Origin: Pseudoalteromonas piscicida
GTDB taxonomy: Bacteria > Pseudomonadota > Gammaproteobacteria > Enterobacterales > Alteromonadaceae
Direction: 5' to 3'
DNA length: 64,000 nt
Assembly (NCBI RefSeq): GCF_002744175.1
Contig: NZ_NKHF01000023.1
Coordinates: 62,001 to 126,000 of the forward strand
Part shown: positions 51,955-61,259 of the stretch, one piece after another
How positions within the stretch are numbered: position 1 is the first letter of the stretch
Layout: every line of letters begins with the position of its first letter
Notes under the pieces: model-generated
The model's input: only the letters and a program-made list of their open reading frames with translations
The model's database searches: none
What the model was told of the DNA's origin: nothing
Position numbers and translations under genes: made by a program

Positions 51955-52365
51955 ATGATAAAACAATTGCTACTTACTTCTACGCTAGTCGGGTTTGTAA
52001 CCTTTGCAAATAACGCACTAGCAGATCAAGTGTTGTGCGCTGTAAGCCCAACTAGCACACCTCAAGAAATGAAGCCCGACTTTTGTGGGAGTCAAAGAGT
52101 AACCTCCTCAAGACCCTCTGTACATTTTCAATTTGAGCCATCAAAACCCATAGAGCATGTGACTTGGCAATTCAACACGTCATTATCTGGTAGATGGGAT
52201 TGTGGCCCACGCCGTACAGGCTGTATTTTTTATGATGATGGACAAAGTGGTTCGTCTTTCCGCGACGCTACGGCCTGTGTCAAAAGAGTCCTTTACAAAG
52301 ATGGTACTTGGAAAAGTATGAACGAGTGTGCAACGGCGATTTATAACTTAGGTTCTAGATTCTAG
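51955..52365 (+). CDS. secreted six-cysteine protein, first of a paralogous pair
   Basis: A 136-residue protein with a signal peptide (MIKQLLLTSTLVGFVTFANNALA). Six cysteines at 28, 44, 83, 90, 108 and 125 match those of the next gene almost one for one. Shared blocks are PDFC, RPSVHFQF, SGRWDCG and ACVKRVLYKDGTW. A disulfide-knotted small domain is likely. No known family is recognised. AAGGAAAGAAAA precedes the ATG. Confidence 0.78.
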   Translation: MIKQLLLTSTLVGFVTFANNALADQVLCAVSPTSTPQEMKPDFCGSQRVTSSRPSVHFQFEPSKPIEHVTWQFNTSLSGRWDCGPRRTGCIFYDDGQSGSSFRDATACVKRVLYKDGTWKSMNECATAIYNLGSRF

Positions 52366-52412
52366 AGCTCATCACAAACCAATAATAAGTTGAACTATAA
52401 GGAAGATATAAA

Positions 52413-52829
52413 ATGAAAAAAACAATAATTTCAAGCGCACTACTTGTTCTCGCAGCAACCACATATTCTCAACAAGCTGAAGCAGCTCATGTTGAATGTC
52501 TAATAGGAGGAACGAGCACACAACAATTTTTTGAGCCTGATTTTTGCTCTGCGATGGCGAATACAGATCGCCCTTCTGTTGCATTTCGGTTTGTAGCAGA
52601 TAAAGATGTAGCAGATGTCGTTTGGTCGTATAGTGCATCAGCTTCTGGAAGCTGGAACTGCGGCAGCGGTACATACTGTAGTTTCCGGGATAATGGCAGG
52701 CAAAATAACGACTTTTTCTACAATGCTTCAGCTTGTGTCACAAGAGTACTTTATAAAGATGGGACGTGGGAAAATACTAATCATTGCGCTAACGGACATT
52801 ATTCAAAACAATCAAGCAATCCATTCTAA
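52413..52829 (+). CDS. secreted six-cysteine protein, second of the pair
   Basis: A 138-residue protein with a signal peptide (to about residue 25, QQAEAA). Cysteines at 29, 45, 83, 89, 108 and 125. PDFC, RPSVAFRF, SGSWNCG and ACVTRVLYKDGTW recur. It starts 47 bp after the first gene with its own AAGGAAGATATAAA. The pair arose by tandem duplication with clear divergence, and ends at a terminator (52867-52898). Confidence 0.8.
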   Translation: MKKTIISSALLVLAATTYSQQAEAAHVECLIGGTSTQQFFEPDFCSAMANTDRPSVAFRFVADKDVADVVWSYSASASGSWNCGSGTYCSFRDNGRQNNDFFYNASACVTRVLYKDGTWENTNHCANGHYSKQSSNPF

Positions 52830-52866
52830 GCATTCATAGCATGTAAAGTCCGAAAGCCATTATGTC

Positions 52867-52898
52867 AAAAGGCCTAGCTTCTCAAGCGAGGCCTTTTT
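52867..52898 (+). terminator. rho-independent terminator after the six-cysteine pair
   Basis: AAAAGGCCT, a 13-base loop, then AGGCCTTTTT. The stem and T run fit a standard terminator; the remaining sequence to 53134 has no gene. Confidence 0.8.
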
Positions 52899-53062
52899 GA
52901 AAAATCGCGAATCACCAAAACAAACACACCCGATTAAGTTCAGGCCACAACAATCAACTTGAATAACCTCAACTAAGTCTAGTACAAACCTATTTTTACT
53001 ATTAGCTGATAATGCGAGAGGCTCACTTGCCTTCAGCGGAGTACTTTTACCTTCTGGCAGAA

Positions 53063-53100
53063 CTTCAAGTTAATTAGAGAGTTAATTCAATTGGTATAAG
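53063..53100. repeat. second dispersed repeat, copy 2 (38 bp)
   Basis: Matches 6326-6363 at 34 of 38 positions, with only transitions between them. Confidence 0.55.
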
Positions 53101-53134
53101 CTTATGATTCTGTTCTAATCAATTTTTAGGTATT

Positions 53135-53515
53135 TTAATGCGACATTACACCGGTAAAACGATCCCTCTCTTTCCAGTACAAGCATTGAGAACAATATTC
53201 TCCCTCTGGATAATCCACCCCTTCCTCATGCGGACAACCAATTATTTCTTCTACCATACTCACCGTTTGCGCATCATTTTCATCAATAAATGCTAACACC
53301 TCTTTTAAGATATGTTCAGATTTTCGTATGTCTGTAGACGAGAACCATTTTGCAATTGGTTCAGGGTCTGCACCTTGATAAGGAACTATGGCGCAGACAA
53401 GTTTGCTTGCGCTTTTATTGTCAGCGCCATAAAAAGCGATTGTAGCAATAGGAAAGCCTTTATTGCCTTTGCGCAACCGTTTGTTTAGAGACTTTCTATT
53501 CTTACCCTGCGCCAC
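53135..53515 (-). CDS. hypothetical protein with C-terminal Cys/His cluster
   Basis: A 126-residue protein. The start is very basic (MAQGKNRKSLNKRLRKGNKGF), a middle domain follows (FPIATIAFYGADNKSASKLVCAIV), and the C-terminus has a likely zinc site: Cys94, His96, Cys108, Cys111 in GCPHEEGVDYPEGEYCSQC. This compact motif recurs in unassigned proteins across several phyla. The basic N-terminus suggests nucleic-acid contact. Function unknown. Single gene. Confidence 0.75.
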   Translation of the reverse strand: MAQGKNRKSLNKRLRKGNKGFPIATIAFYGADNKSASKLVCAIVPYQGADPEPIAKWFSSTDIRKSEHILKEVLAFIDENDAQTVSMVEEIIGCPHEEGVDYPEGEYCSQCLYWKERDRFTGVMSH

Positions 53516-53647
53516 GAATACTTCCTAAGCTAAGTAAAATATATGTTATAGATAATGAACCGTTAGAATGCTTTTCTACCATTCGATGACTCTATTTATG
53601 GTTTGTAACTTGCGATCAGCGTAACTAACATTAGAGCTAGATAAAGG

Positions 53648-53808
53648 GATATAATAGCTCATCACATTTAATGTTTGCCTTATTTTACTCCTTATCTAGC
53701 CAAGACATTTTGGCAATAGCAAATCGCACTCGCTTTTAACTATGGGCTAAGTCATGAATTCAACGCAGTCGGCCTAAGAGCGGGGAAACTCATCCGGAAC
53801 TCAGGTTA
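53648..53808. repeat. MITE-like repeat, copy D (degenerate)
   Basis: CTTATCTAGCCA, GCACTCGC, AATTCAACGCAGT and GGAACTCAGGTTA appear in the same order as in copies A and B, with many substitutions. It is the oldest-looking copy. The region 53516-53821 holds nothing else. Confidence 0.5.
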
Positions 53809-53821
53809 CTTATTTTTACTA

Positions 53822-54295
53822 TCATAGAGCGTCTAAAATGACTTCCGCTTTACTGACTTCAAATTGCTTAGGTTGTTCTACATTGAGTGTTGTCACGACG
53901 CCGTCTTCAATAATCATAGCGTAACGCTGCGAACGCACACCGCCAAATGAACCGGTATCCATATCTAGTCCTAACGCTTTAGTGAAGCTGGCGTCACCAT
54001 CTCCAAGCATCATAATGGCTTCCGCATTTTGTGCATCACCCCACGCTTTCATTACAAAGGCATCATTTACCGATACACATGCAATGATATCAACACCTTT
54101 TTGAGCAAACTTATCCGCATTAACCACAAATCCAGGTAAATGTGATGCGGAGCAAGTTGGAGTAAATGCACCTGGCACTGCAAAAAGGACAACTTTTTTA
54201 CCTGCAAACAGTGTATTAACCTCATGGTTAACCATACCGTCCGCTGTCAGTTCGCTCAGTTGTACCTGTGGGAGTGATTGTCCGACTTCTATCAT
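53822..54295 (-). CDS. peroxiredoxin, Prx5/redoxin type
   Basis: A 157-residue thiol peroxidase. VVLFAVPGAFTPTCSASHLPGF contains the peroxidatic cysteine in the PxxxTxxC motif; the conserved Arg lies in RSQRYAMIIEDGVV. No second conserved cysteine fits the fused-glutaredoxin form, so it is the plain type 5. It reduces peroxides with an external thiol reductant. Monocistronic. Confidence 0.94.
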   Translation of the reverse strand: MIEVGQSLPQVQLSELTADGMVNHEVNTLFAGKKVVLFAVPGAFTPTCSASHLPGFVVNADKFAQKGVDIIACVSVNDAFVMKAWGDAQNAEAIMMLGDGDASFTKALGLDMDTGSFGGVRSQRYAMIIEDGVVTTLNVEQPKQFEVSKAEVILDAL

Positions 54296-54367
54296 TTTTC
54301 ATTCCTTCATAGTGGGCTTAGTGCCCTGTGTGTTATTGTTCATTTTAATGTAGCTACCAGTAACTGA

Positions 54368-56428
54368 CTACATTTCAATACGTTTGATGTCTACTTGAGG
54401 GACTTCGTACCCCGTGAATAGCAACCATTGTTTTTCCGCAATAAACGCCAGTCCCCTGCTTCGACTGAAGCTACGTTCTGGAACTCGGATAATATCTTTA
54501 TGCGCTTTGCGCTCAAAGTCAAAGTAACTAATACGAAAATCGCCATTTTGCACTGATAAATAGTAGAGCCCAGAGCCAGAAATAGACCAACTTACACTCG
54601 ACGCCAATTTGGCTCTATCAAACAATAAAACCTCTTCGCCCTTTGCCACATCCACCAGCCACATTTCTCGTACATCACTCTTGTATACGTATAATGCACC
54701 TTGGTGTTCAACGGCAACGGAGCCGGAAGAAACCTTTACAGGTTCACTATCACCACTTGCGGCTATTTTAAATACATCTTTACCATCCGAAACATAAATG
54801 TACTTGCCATCTTGAGACCAAGTTGGCTTACCATGATATTCGAAGGTGGTTTTTACTTCAGTCACATTTTTGGTTACTACATCGAGTAGCTGCAACTGAT
54901 TTCCTTGCAAAGACTTAGTAGTAAATACCACTTGCTGACCATTTGGAGACCAAGCTGGATGCAAGGCTTGTAAACCAAGGCTGGTAAGCTGCACGCGTTG
55001 ATCACCTTTGAGGCTAGACATCCAAACTTCGTCAAACCCCGATTGATTTGAAACGAAGATCAAGCGCTGTAATACCGAAGAATAGTTGGGGTAACGAAAG
55101 CTAATTTGCGATTGCAACAGCGGAAACGGCGAGCTTGCTATTTTGCCGTTTAAATCTAGTCTCATAATCGAAGTTTTTACATTCCAGTTGTGGAAATACA
55201 ACTTTCCCGTTGGACTAAAACTCGGGTAACTTAAACCACTAATAGGTAAAGTTCCTAACACGTCCCCGTTAAGCGCAACCCTGTATGCGGTACGAGCACC
55301 ATGCGCAATCGAAGAAACAACCAAATACGGATTTGTGGGATGCCAAGCAATGCCACGCAAGTCATCGAGGCCGGCTAATAGAACGGTTTCATTGCCTGTT
55401 GTCAGATCTTGCAAATATAGATTTTCATGCCCATTGGGCAAGTTACGACTTATTGCAATATGTGTTGCATCAGGCGTAATAGCTAAGCTCTCAGGCTCAC
55501 TACCTTGGCACTCTAATTGACAGGTCAATGATGTTTTTGAATTATCATTAAGATTGAGAAGCGTGACTTGTGAATTGCCTGAAACGCTGTGCTTGGCAAT
55601 ATATCCGAGCCAGTTTTCTTCAGCTGAGTAGGTGAGTGTGGTCGTTGACTCAGAAACACAATCAGAGAGAATGGATTGTGTTTTTGTGACAATATCTAGT
55701 GACTTAATTGCACATTCGCCAGCTGATTTTTCAATAAAAAACAGGGTTCGATTATCTCCCCACACTGAAACCGATGCATTTTTATTGCCTTCAGTCAGTG
55801 CCACAGGTGGCTTGTCTGGCTGGGATAGGTCCTTTAGATATAGAGCTGAATGGCTTCCTATTTTTCGCCATGCAAAAGCCATAAACTGCTCGTTTGGAGA
55901 AATGCTAGGAAACAGTTCCCTTCCAGGGTAATCCGTTACATTGGTTGCCTGATAATTGGGTGATTCTTCTATAGAAAATAAGATGACACCCACTACACAG
56001 AACAACAGCATGAAAACACTTGCCAAGATAATAGGCTTTTTCGACTCACTCGCCCTTTCAGGTTGAGCGACTAGGCTCATAGGTTGAGGTGGTGCTTTTA
56101 ATCTATATCCTGATTTTCTTATTGTCTCGATGATCTCCTGTTCATCATCTAGCAACGCTTCTCCAGCAGGTGAGCGTAATGTCTTAAAAGTCTTCCTTAG
56201 GTGCCAAATAGCATTAGTTAGCGCCTTTTCTCCGACGAAAAGGTTGCCATCCCACACTTGTTCAATAATCTTTTCACGAGGAACAACAGCGGGATACTCT
56301 TGAGCTAGTAAAGTGAGTACTTCAATAAACTTAGGTTGCACACAGCAAACCTGGCCGTCTTTGGACAAACTGTGTCCAACGGGGTCAACGTAAATCTCTA
56401 ATAACTGGAAGGGTATGCCGTGTTGCAT
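54368..56428 (-). CDS. membrane-bound CadC-like regulator with TolB/WD40-type sensor domain
   Basis: A 686-residue one-component regulator. The N-terminal OmpR-type winged helix (about 5-105; VVPREKIIEQVWDGNLFVGEKALTNAIWHLRKTF), then a linker, a single membrane helix (about 130-150; IILASVFMLLFCVVGVILFSI) and a periplasmic beta-propeller with TolB-like blades (FPSISPNEQFMAFAWRKIG, HPAWSPNGQQVVFTTKS, KPTWSQDGKYIYVSDG). Such proteins bind DNA from the membrane. It is divergent from the TonB receptor gene, 345 bp away, and likely controls it. Confidence 0.9.
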   Translation of the reverse strand: MQHGIPFQLLEIYVDPVGHSLSKDGQVCCVQPKFIEVLTLLAQEYPAVVPREKIIEQVWDGNLFVGEKALTNAIWHLRKTFKTLRSPAGEALLDDEQEIIETIRKSGYRLKAPPQPMSLVAQPERASESKKPIILASVFMLLFCVVGVILFSIEESPNYQATNVTDYPGRELFPSISPNEQFMAFAWRKIGSHSALYLKDLSQPDKPPVALTEGNKNASVSVWGDNRTLFFIEKSAGECAIKSLDIVTKTQSILSDCVSESTTTLTYSAEENWLGYIAKHSVSGNSQVTLLNLNDNSKTSLTCQLECQGSEPESLAITPDATHIAISRNLPNGHENLYLQDLTTGNETVLLAGLDDLRGIAWHPTNPYLVVSSIAHGARTAYRVALNGDVLGTLPISGLSYPSFSPTGKLYFHNWNVKTSIMRLDLNGKIASSPFPLLQSQISFRYPNYSSVLQRLIFVSNQSGFDEVWMSSLKGDQRVQLTSLGLQALHPAWSPNGQQVVFTTKSLQGNQLQLLDVVTKNVTEVKTTFEYHGKPTWSQDGKYIYVSDGKDVFKIAASGDSEPVKVSSGSVAVEHQGALYVYKSDVREMWLVDVAKGEEVLLFDRAKLASSVSWSISGSGLYYLSVQNGDFRISYFDFERKAHKDIIRVPERSFSRSRGLAFIAEKQWLLFTGYEVPQVDIKRIEM

Positions 56429-56773
56429 TATTCAAACTACGAGTAAACATGATGTAAATCATACCTAAATCAGCGACCAAATGACAAAATTAACGCGATA
56501 AACATTCGAATCGTGTCACAAAGTCCTTTGCAAAAAACATTTAACCCAATGATTTTAAAACTTATTTATGTATCGACATTAAATAGAGTTAAAAACGTCA
56601 AAGAATAGATGTTTGTGTCATTGCATGAATAGCAGTGATAAGCAAAATAGGAGCGTTCGGGGCAGTAATAACTGTATGAACTTAGTACTTAGCGGTATCA
56701 ACTTAGTTAAATAAAGATACACCCGACTTTGCAAGCCCTAATAAATCAACAACAATCAGAAAGAGGGATCACC
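56429..56773. promoter_or_regulatory. divergent control region between the CadC-like regulator and the TonB receptor
   Basis: This 345-bp AT-rich region separates two outward-facing genes. Many short A/T tracts are present, but no clear operator or promoter could be chosen by eye. Confidence 0.45.
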
Positions 56774-59700
56774 GTGTCGCCAAACAGCAAAATAAAGCCA
56801 CTTGCACTATCCATCGCACTCGTCTGCTGCAATACAGCGCTCGCTGAAGAGCAAAGTATTGAGCGTGAGCAAGTCGCAAAAAAAAATATACAAACTAAAT
56901 CCCCAGACCAAGAACCAGCGGTAGAAAAAATCGTCATCACAGGTTCTCGGATCAAACGAGACAGCTTCTCTGTGCCAACACCTATCGCGACAATGAACGC
57001 TGAATCACTTAATGATGCCGGGTTTGGTTCGCTTTCAGATATTCTTTTTGAAGAAATGCCACAAGTTAGTGAAGGCACAGGGAATGGCAACTCACAAAGC
57101 AGTGTGCAAAACACAGGACTTTCTACCATAGACTTACGTGAGCTAGGTGTTAGTCGAACACTCACATTAATCGATGGTCGCCGAGTGGTTTCAAACAGCT
57201 ACTCAGGAAACTACGTTAGCCTTTCAACTATTCCTAAAGGTATGGTCGACCGAGTTGAAATCATTACTGGAGGCGCATCGGCAGCTTATGGTTCTGATGC
57301 GATTGCAGGCGTGGTCAATATTATCACGCAACAAGACAAAGAGGGCGTTACTTTTAGCGCTCGTGGAGGAGAAAGTACTGAGGGCGGAGCACGTGAATAT
57401 ACGATAAACGCTGACTACGGTACTAGCTTTAGCAACGGCCAAGGCTACTTGTTCGTCAGTGCCACCTATGATGAAGAAAAAGGCTTGAGTTATTGGGATA
57501 GAAAACGCGCTCAACAACAGAGCAGCTGGGATTACGATGAAGATCGCATGTGCAACGCGATGCTTACAGCAAACTATGACCCCGAAACCAAAAGTGCCTA
57601 CCATTGCATGAGAGATATAGAACAATCGCAATGGAGAAGCCTAAGTGACTCCATTCCTGGTGGTGTTTTTGATGAGTCCAGTAGCTATAAACCTGATTCT
57701 GGTTTTTGGTTTGACGGCACAACCTTGCGAGACGATTGGCACGAAGAGCGTTATGGTATCAACTTTGATCAGTTTACCATGCTAAAGGTGCCAGATAAGG
57801 ATCTCTCAGCCGCAGTAAAAACAGAGTATGAGTTTGATACAGGCGTAGAAGCTTATTTTCAATTGCAATACAGTCGTAACACTTCTAGAAACGTAAAATC
57901 GCCAGAAAGTGAAGATGAATGTGATGCGATTGTCACTTATGACCCAACAAATAACCAATTTGGTTCAGACTGTATGGGTCGAATTCCATACGACAACCCC
58001 TACATGCCTGAGGCTATTCGCGCTGAAGCGAGTTCAAAAGGCGTAAAGTGGGATCGTCTCTTTTCTGAAGTCGGCAATATCATCAACGACAACGAAAGGA
58101 CTACTATCAGAACATGGGGAGGCCTGCGAGGCTATATATGGGATGACTGGGAATGGGATGTATCAGTTGGTTTTGGTAAATTTAAGCAAGAACAAAATCG
58201 CAGCAACGAAATTTACGTCGCTCGGGTTAAACAAGCGCTTAATGCCGAAAGATTAGCAGACGGTACAATTCAGTGTAAGGATGAGCAAGCACGTAACCAA
58301 GGCTGTATTCCCATTAACCTCTTTGGTGAAGGCGCGATTACACCTGAAGCCGCTGACTATGTTAGAGCAACACCTTCGATTACAACAGACATTAAACAAT
58401 TAACTCTGTCGGGCTTTATCACCGGCGACCTTTTTGAACTGCCAGCTGGCTCAGTTGGCTCAGCATTTGGTTTTGAATACAGAAAAGATACACAGAGCGT
58501 ATCGACCAACGTGCCAAATGGTGGCGTAACGTTTAACTATGTGCCCACATTTGAAGGCGATGTCAGTGTTCGTGAAATCTTCGGTGAATTATCGTTACCG
58601 CTATTAAAAGATGCGCCAATGGCAAAATCGCTTAGCGGCGAGGTCTCTGCTCGTATCGCAGATTACAGTTGGGCAAATACGGGATTAATCCAAAGTTACA
58701 AGGCTGGCTTTATTTATGAGCCAATCGAAGGTTACTCCATTCGTGCAAACTGGGCTCGAGCCATGAGAGCACCGACAATCACCGAGCTGATGTCACCTCC
58801 TCGCGGCGACTATGATAGCTTTGATGATATCTGTGATGGTGTTACTGCAACGTCAACAGATGCAGGCCATGACAATTGCCGTAAAGATGCGGGAATACAA
58901 GCAGCTATCGCCGCTGAAGGTACTTTTGAAGACGAAAATAACGGCTATTCACCCAACTCAGGAAATAGCGAACTGTTTGAAGAAACCGCAGATACCATCA
59001 CCATTGGTTTATCTTTAGCGCCTTCCTTTGCACCGGATTTTAGAATTGCGCTAGATTACTACGATATTCAAATTGATGATGCGGTAAGCTCGCTTGCTAA
59101 CGAAGACATCATCAAGTTCTGTTACGCTTCATCGCTGACATTCGGTGACAGTAACGAGTTTTGTCGTGATGTTAAACGTGATGAAGAAGGGCAGATCTAT
59201 GAAGTCAATCAACGTGTCATCAACACTGATGAGATCCGCACTAAAGGTTACGATATCGCATTAGAATATGTGTATGACGCTAGCGATTACGGTAGCTTTA
59301 AGGTGAAAGCCGATTGGACACACGTTATTGAGTACTCTATCACCAGTACGGGTCCTGATGGCCAATACGAAGACCTTTATGAAGGCTACCTCAGCACGGA
59401 TATCTTCGAAGATAAAGGAGCAATTGCGCTGACTTGGTATAAGAATGATTGGCGTGTACGCTTTAGTACAAAATATAAAGGCGCTGTAGAAGCGAGTCGC
59501 TCAAGGTATGAAGACTGGCAAACCGCTATCGAGAAAAATAACAAGCGCTGTGCAACAGGTGAAGCAACCTGTATCGCCAACCCAGAGTCGCTTTGGCAAG
59601 GCGCATTACCATCGGTGATCACCCATAGCTTTAGCGTAAACTATAAGATGGATCTTAATAATACTAGTACCCTCTCGATTTACGGCGGGATCAACAATCT

Positions 59701-59809
59701 ATTCGATGAAAAAGGTCCGTTTATTAATGGGGGGAGAGGTAATTTCGATAGTGCTTATGGCTCCGGTGTTGGACGCTTTGCATTTATTGGGGCGAAATAC
59801 CAGTTTTAA
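56774..59809 (+). CDS. TonB-dependent outer-membrane receptor
   Basis: A receptor of about 1011 residues. The GTG at 56774 follows AGAGGGATCACC and opens a signal peptide (SKIKPLALSIALVCCNTALAEE); a TTG at 56729 is in frame but less likely. The TonB box/plug begins VEKIVITGSRIKRDSF, with plug blocks LRELGVSRTLTLIDGRRVV and VDRVEIITGGASAAYGSDAIAGVVNIIT. The barrel ends GRFAFIGAKYQF with the terminal aromatic. It belongs to the large Oar/CirA-like group without a fixed substrate; peptides, glycans or siderophores are all possible. Paired with the CadC-like regulator. Confidence 0.93.
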   Translation: MSPNSKIKPLALSIALVCCNTALAEEQSIEREQVAKKNIQTKSPDQEPAVEKIVITGSRIKRDSFSVPTPIATMNAESLNDAGFGSLSDILFEEMPQVSEGTGNGNSQSSVQNTGLSTIDLRELGVSRTLTLIDGRRVVSNSYSGNYVSLSTIPKGMVDRVEIITGGASAAYGSDAIAGVVNIITQQDKEGVTFSARGGESTEGGAREYTINADYGTSFSNGQGYLFVSATYDEEKGLSYWDRKRAQQQSSWDYDEDRMCNAMLTANYDPETKSAYHCMRDIEQSQWRSLSDSIPGGVFDESSSYKPDSGFWFDGTTLRDDWHEERYGINFDQFTMLKVPDKDLSAAVKTEYEFDTGVEAYFQLQYSRNTSRNVKSPESEDECDAIVTYDPTNNQFGSDCMGRIPYDNPYMPEAIRAEASSKGVKWDRLFSEVGNIINDNERTTIRTWGGLRGYIWDDWEWDVSVGFGKFKQEQNRSNEIYVARVKQALNAERLADGTIQCKDEQARNQGCIPINLFGEGAITPEAADYVRATPSITTDIKQLTLSGFITGDLFELPAGSVGSAFGFEYRKDTQSVSTNVPNGGVTFNYVPTFEGDVSVREIFGELSLPLLKDAPMAKSLSGEVSARIADYSWANTGLIQSYKAGFIYEPIEGYSIRANWARAMRAPTITELMSPPRGDYDSFDDICDGVTATSTDAGHDNCRKDAGIQAAIAAEGTFEDENNGYSPNSGNSELFEETADTITIGLSLAPSFAPDFRIALDYYDIQIDDAVSSLANEDIIKFCYASSLTFGDSNEFCRDVKRDEEGQIYEVNQRVINTDEIRTKGYDIALEYVYDASDYGSFKVKADWTHVIEYSITSTGPDGQYEDLYEGYLSTDIFEDKGAIALTWYKNDWRVRFSTKYKGAVEASRSRYEDWQTAIEKNNKRCATGEATCIANPESLWQGALPSVITHSFSVNYKMDLNNTSTLSIYGGINNLFDEKGPFINGGRGNFDSAYGSGVGRFAFIGAKYQF

Positions 59810-59855
59810 ACTTCTGCATTGATCCGAGGGGCTACCACTGAGTAGCCCCTTATCT

Positions 59856-61013
59856 TTACAAACCAAAAAGTGTATCGCGTAACTTATCTGAGATTTTGTC
59901 AATCTCTGCATTGCATTGGTTGTAGCCTTGGCAATTAATAATCGCACTCATAACCATGTTTTTTGACGGCAGATACCAATTTAACGTCGCGTACCCAATC
60001 TCAGCACCGTTATGATGATAAACAGGTTCATTTCCGACGTGCTCACTAAAGATACCCATGCTGTATTGCTGTCCGGTGACATCAGTATCCACCCATACAG
60101 ATTCGCCTAGCAACTGCTCACGTACCTTAGCGGGAATATCTGGGCTCGTTATTATGATTTTAAATAAGTCACCAAGATCCTTAGCCGTCGATACAATCGG
60201 TGCATCAGCCACACCGATATTGGCATAGTAAGGCTGCGTATTAATTTCATTGCCCTCATCATCAACAAAGTACCCTGATGCAATTTCACCAAACGCCTTT
60301 TCGATTCCTCCATAACTCATACTACTTAAGCCAAATGGTTCAAAGATATACTCACGCATCGCCTTTGAGTGATGCTCTCCCAAAACTTTATCCATAATTA
60401 GGCCCGCCAATAAATACCCGGTATTAGAATATTTCCACGCAGCTCCGGGTTTGAAATTGGCGTCTTGATTGAGGGCAAACCGCAGTGCAAAGCTGTCCGT
60501 TTTTATTAAGTCTGGCTGTTGTAATACTGCAGCAAAAAATTCACCGTTGGCATCATTGAGATAATCATATAATCCAGCCGTATGATTGAGTAACTGCCGA
60601 ACATACATTTCGTCACCGTTTTCTATCTGTTGTAAAAGTTCATCAGACAAATAGTCACTTATCGGTGCATCTAGATCTAATAACTGTTGTTCATGCAACA
60701 TCGCCATTAAGAGCGCAGTTACTTTTTTCCCCGCACTGCCATTTGGGATCCTAGCGTCCGTGGTCATGGGTATAGTGTTTTCTTTATCTGCTAACCCTGC
60801 AGCACCTTGAAATTGAATTGAAGGTGAATCGATATAAAGCACAATACCTGGGATACCCGCTTCAACACTTTGTTCAAGCATTCCTTGAAAATCAACTACC
60901 GCAACAGAAGGAGAGACAGGGTTCGAGTTATCATTCGACGTCGACTGACTATCATTACAGCCAAATAACGACAGTCCACCACACAATAATGTGACCAGTT
61001 TTAGTGTTCTCAT
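59856..61013 (-). CDS. serine hydrolase lipoprotein (class C beta-lactamase/DD-peptidase fold)
   Basis: A 385-residue protein with a lipobox (GGLSLFGC, Cys19) after the signal segment. The fold motifs are present: Ser93-x-x-Lys96 (NGSAGKKVT), Tyr195-x-Asn197 (KYSNTGY) and His-His-Asn-Gly (VYHHNGAEIG). It could be a DD-peptidase, esterase or D-aminopeptidase; true beta-lactamase activity is unlikely to be its main role. It is convergent with the TonB receptor gene (46 bp gap). Confidence 0.9.
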   Translation of the reverse strand: MRTLKLVTLLCGGLSLFGCNDSQSTSNDNSNPVSPSVAVVDFQGMLEQSVEAGIPGIVLYIDSPSIQFQGAAGLADKENTIPMTTDARIPNGSAGKKVTALLMAMLHEQQLLDLDAPISDYLSDELLQQIENGDEMYVRQLLNHTAGLYDYLNDANGEFFAAVLQQPDLIKTDSFALRFALNQDANFKPGAAWKYSNTGYLLAGLIMDKVLGEHHSKAMREYIFEPFGLSSMSYGGIEKAFGEIASGYFVDDEGNEINTQPYYANIGVADAPIVSTAKDLGDLFKIIITSPDIPAKVREQLLGESVWVDTDVTGQQYSMGIFSEHVGNEPVYHHNGAEIGYATLNWYLPSKNMVMSAIINCQGYNQCNAEIDKISDKLRDTLFGL

Positions 61014-61259
61014 GAGAAATACCTCGTTTCGTTTAAGTGATAAAACAATAACTAAGGTATGTACGCCATGCTGTCTCTGACTTTTTCAAAATGTATCAAA
61101 CAGTAACGACTTCCTTTATTTTCAGGCATAATGACAGACCATTATGGTAGGCCAGAACAAGCTGGATACAATTCGATACAACTTGCAGAAAGTCGATACA
61201 GCTATACTCGCTTACACCCACTACAGTAACTAGCAAATTAATAACTAATAGAAATTGCT

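Noticed and set aside
59856..61013. Reading the serine hydrolase as a beta-lactamase resistance gene
   Set aside because: The SxxK, YxN and HxG-type motifs are shared by DD-peptidases and esterases, and the protein is a lipoprotein in a non-resistance context.
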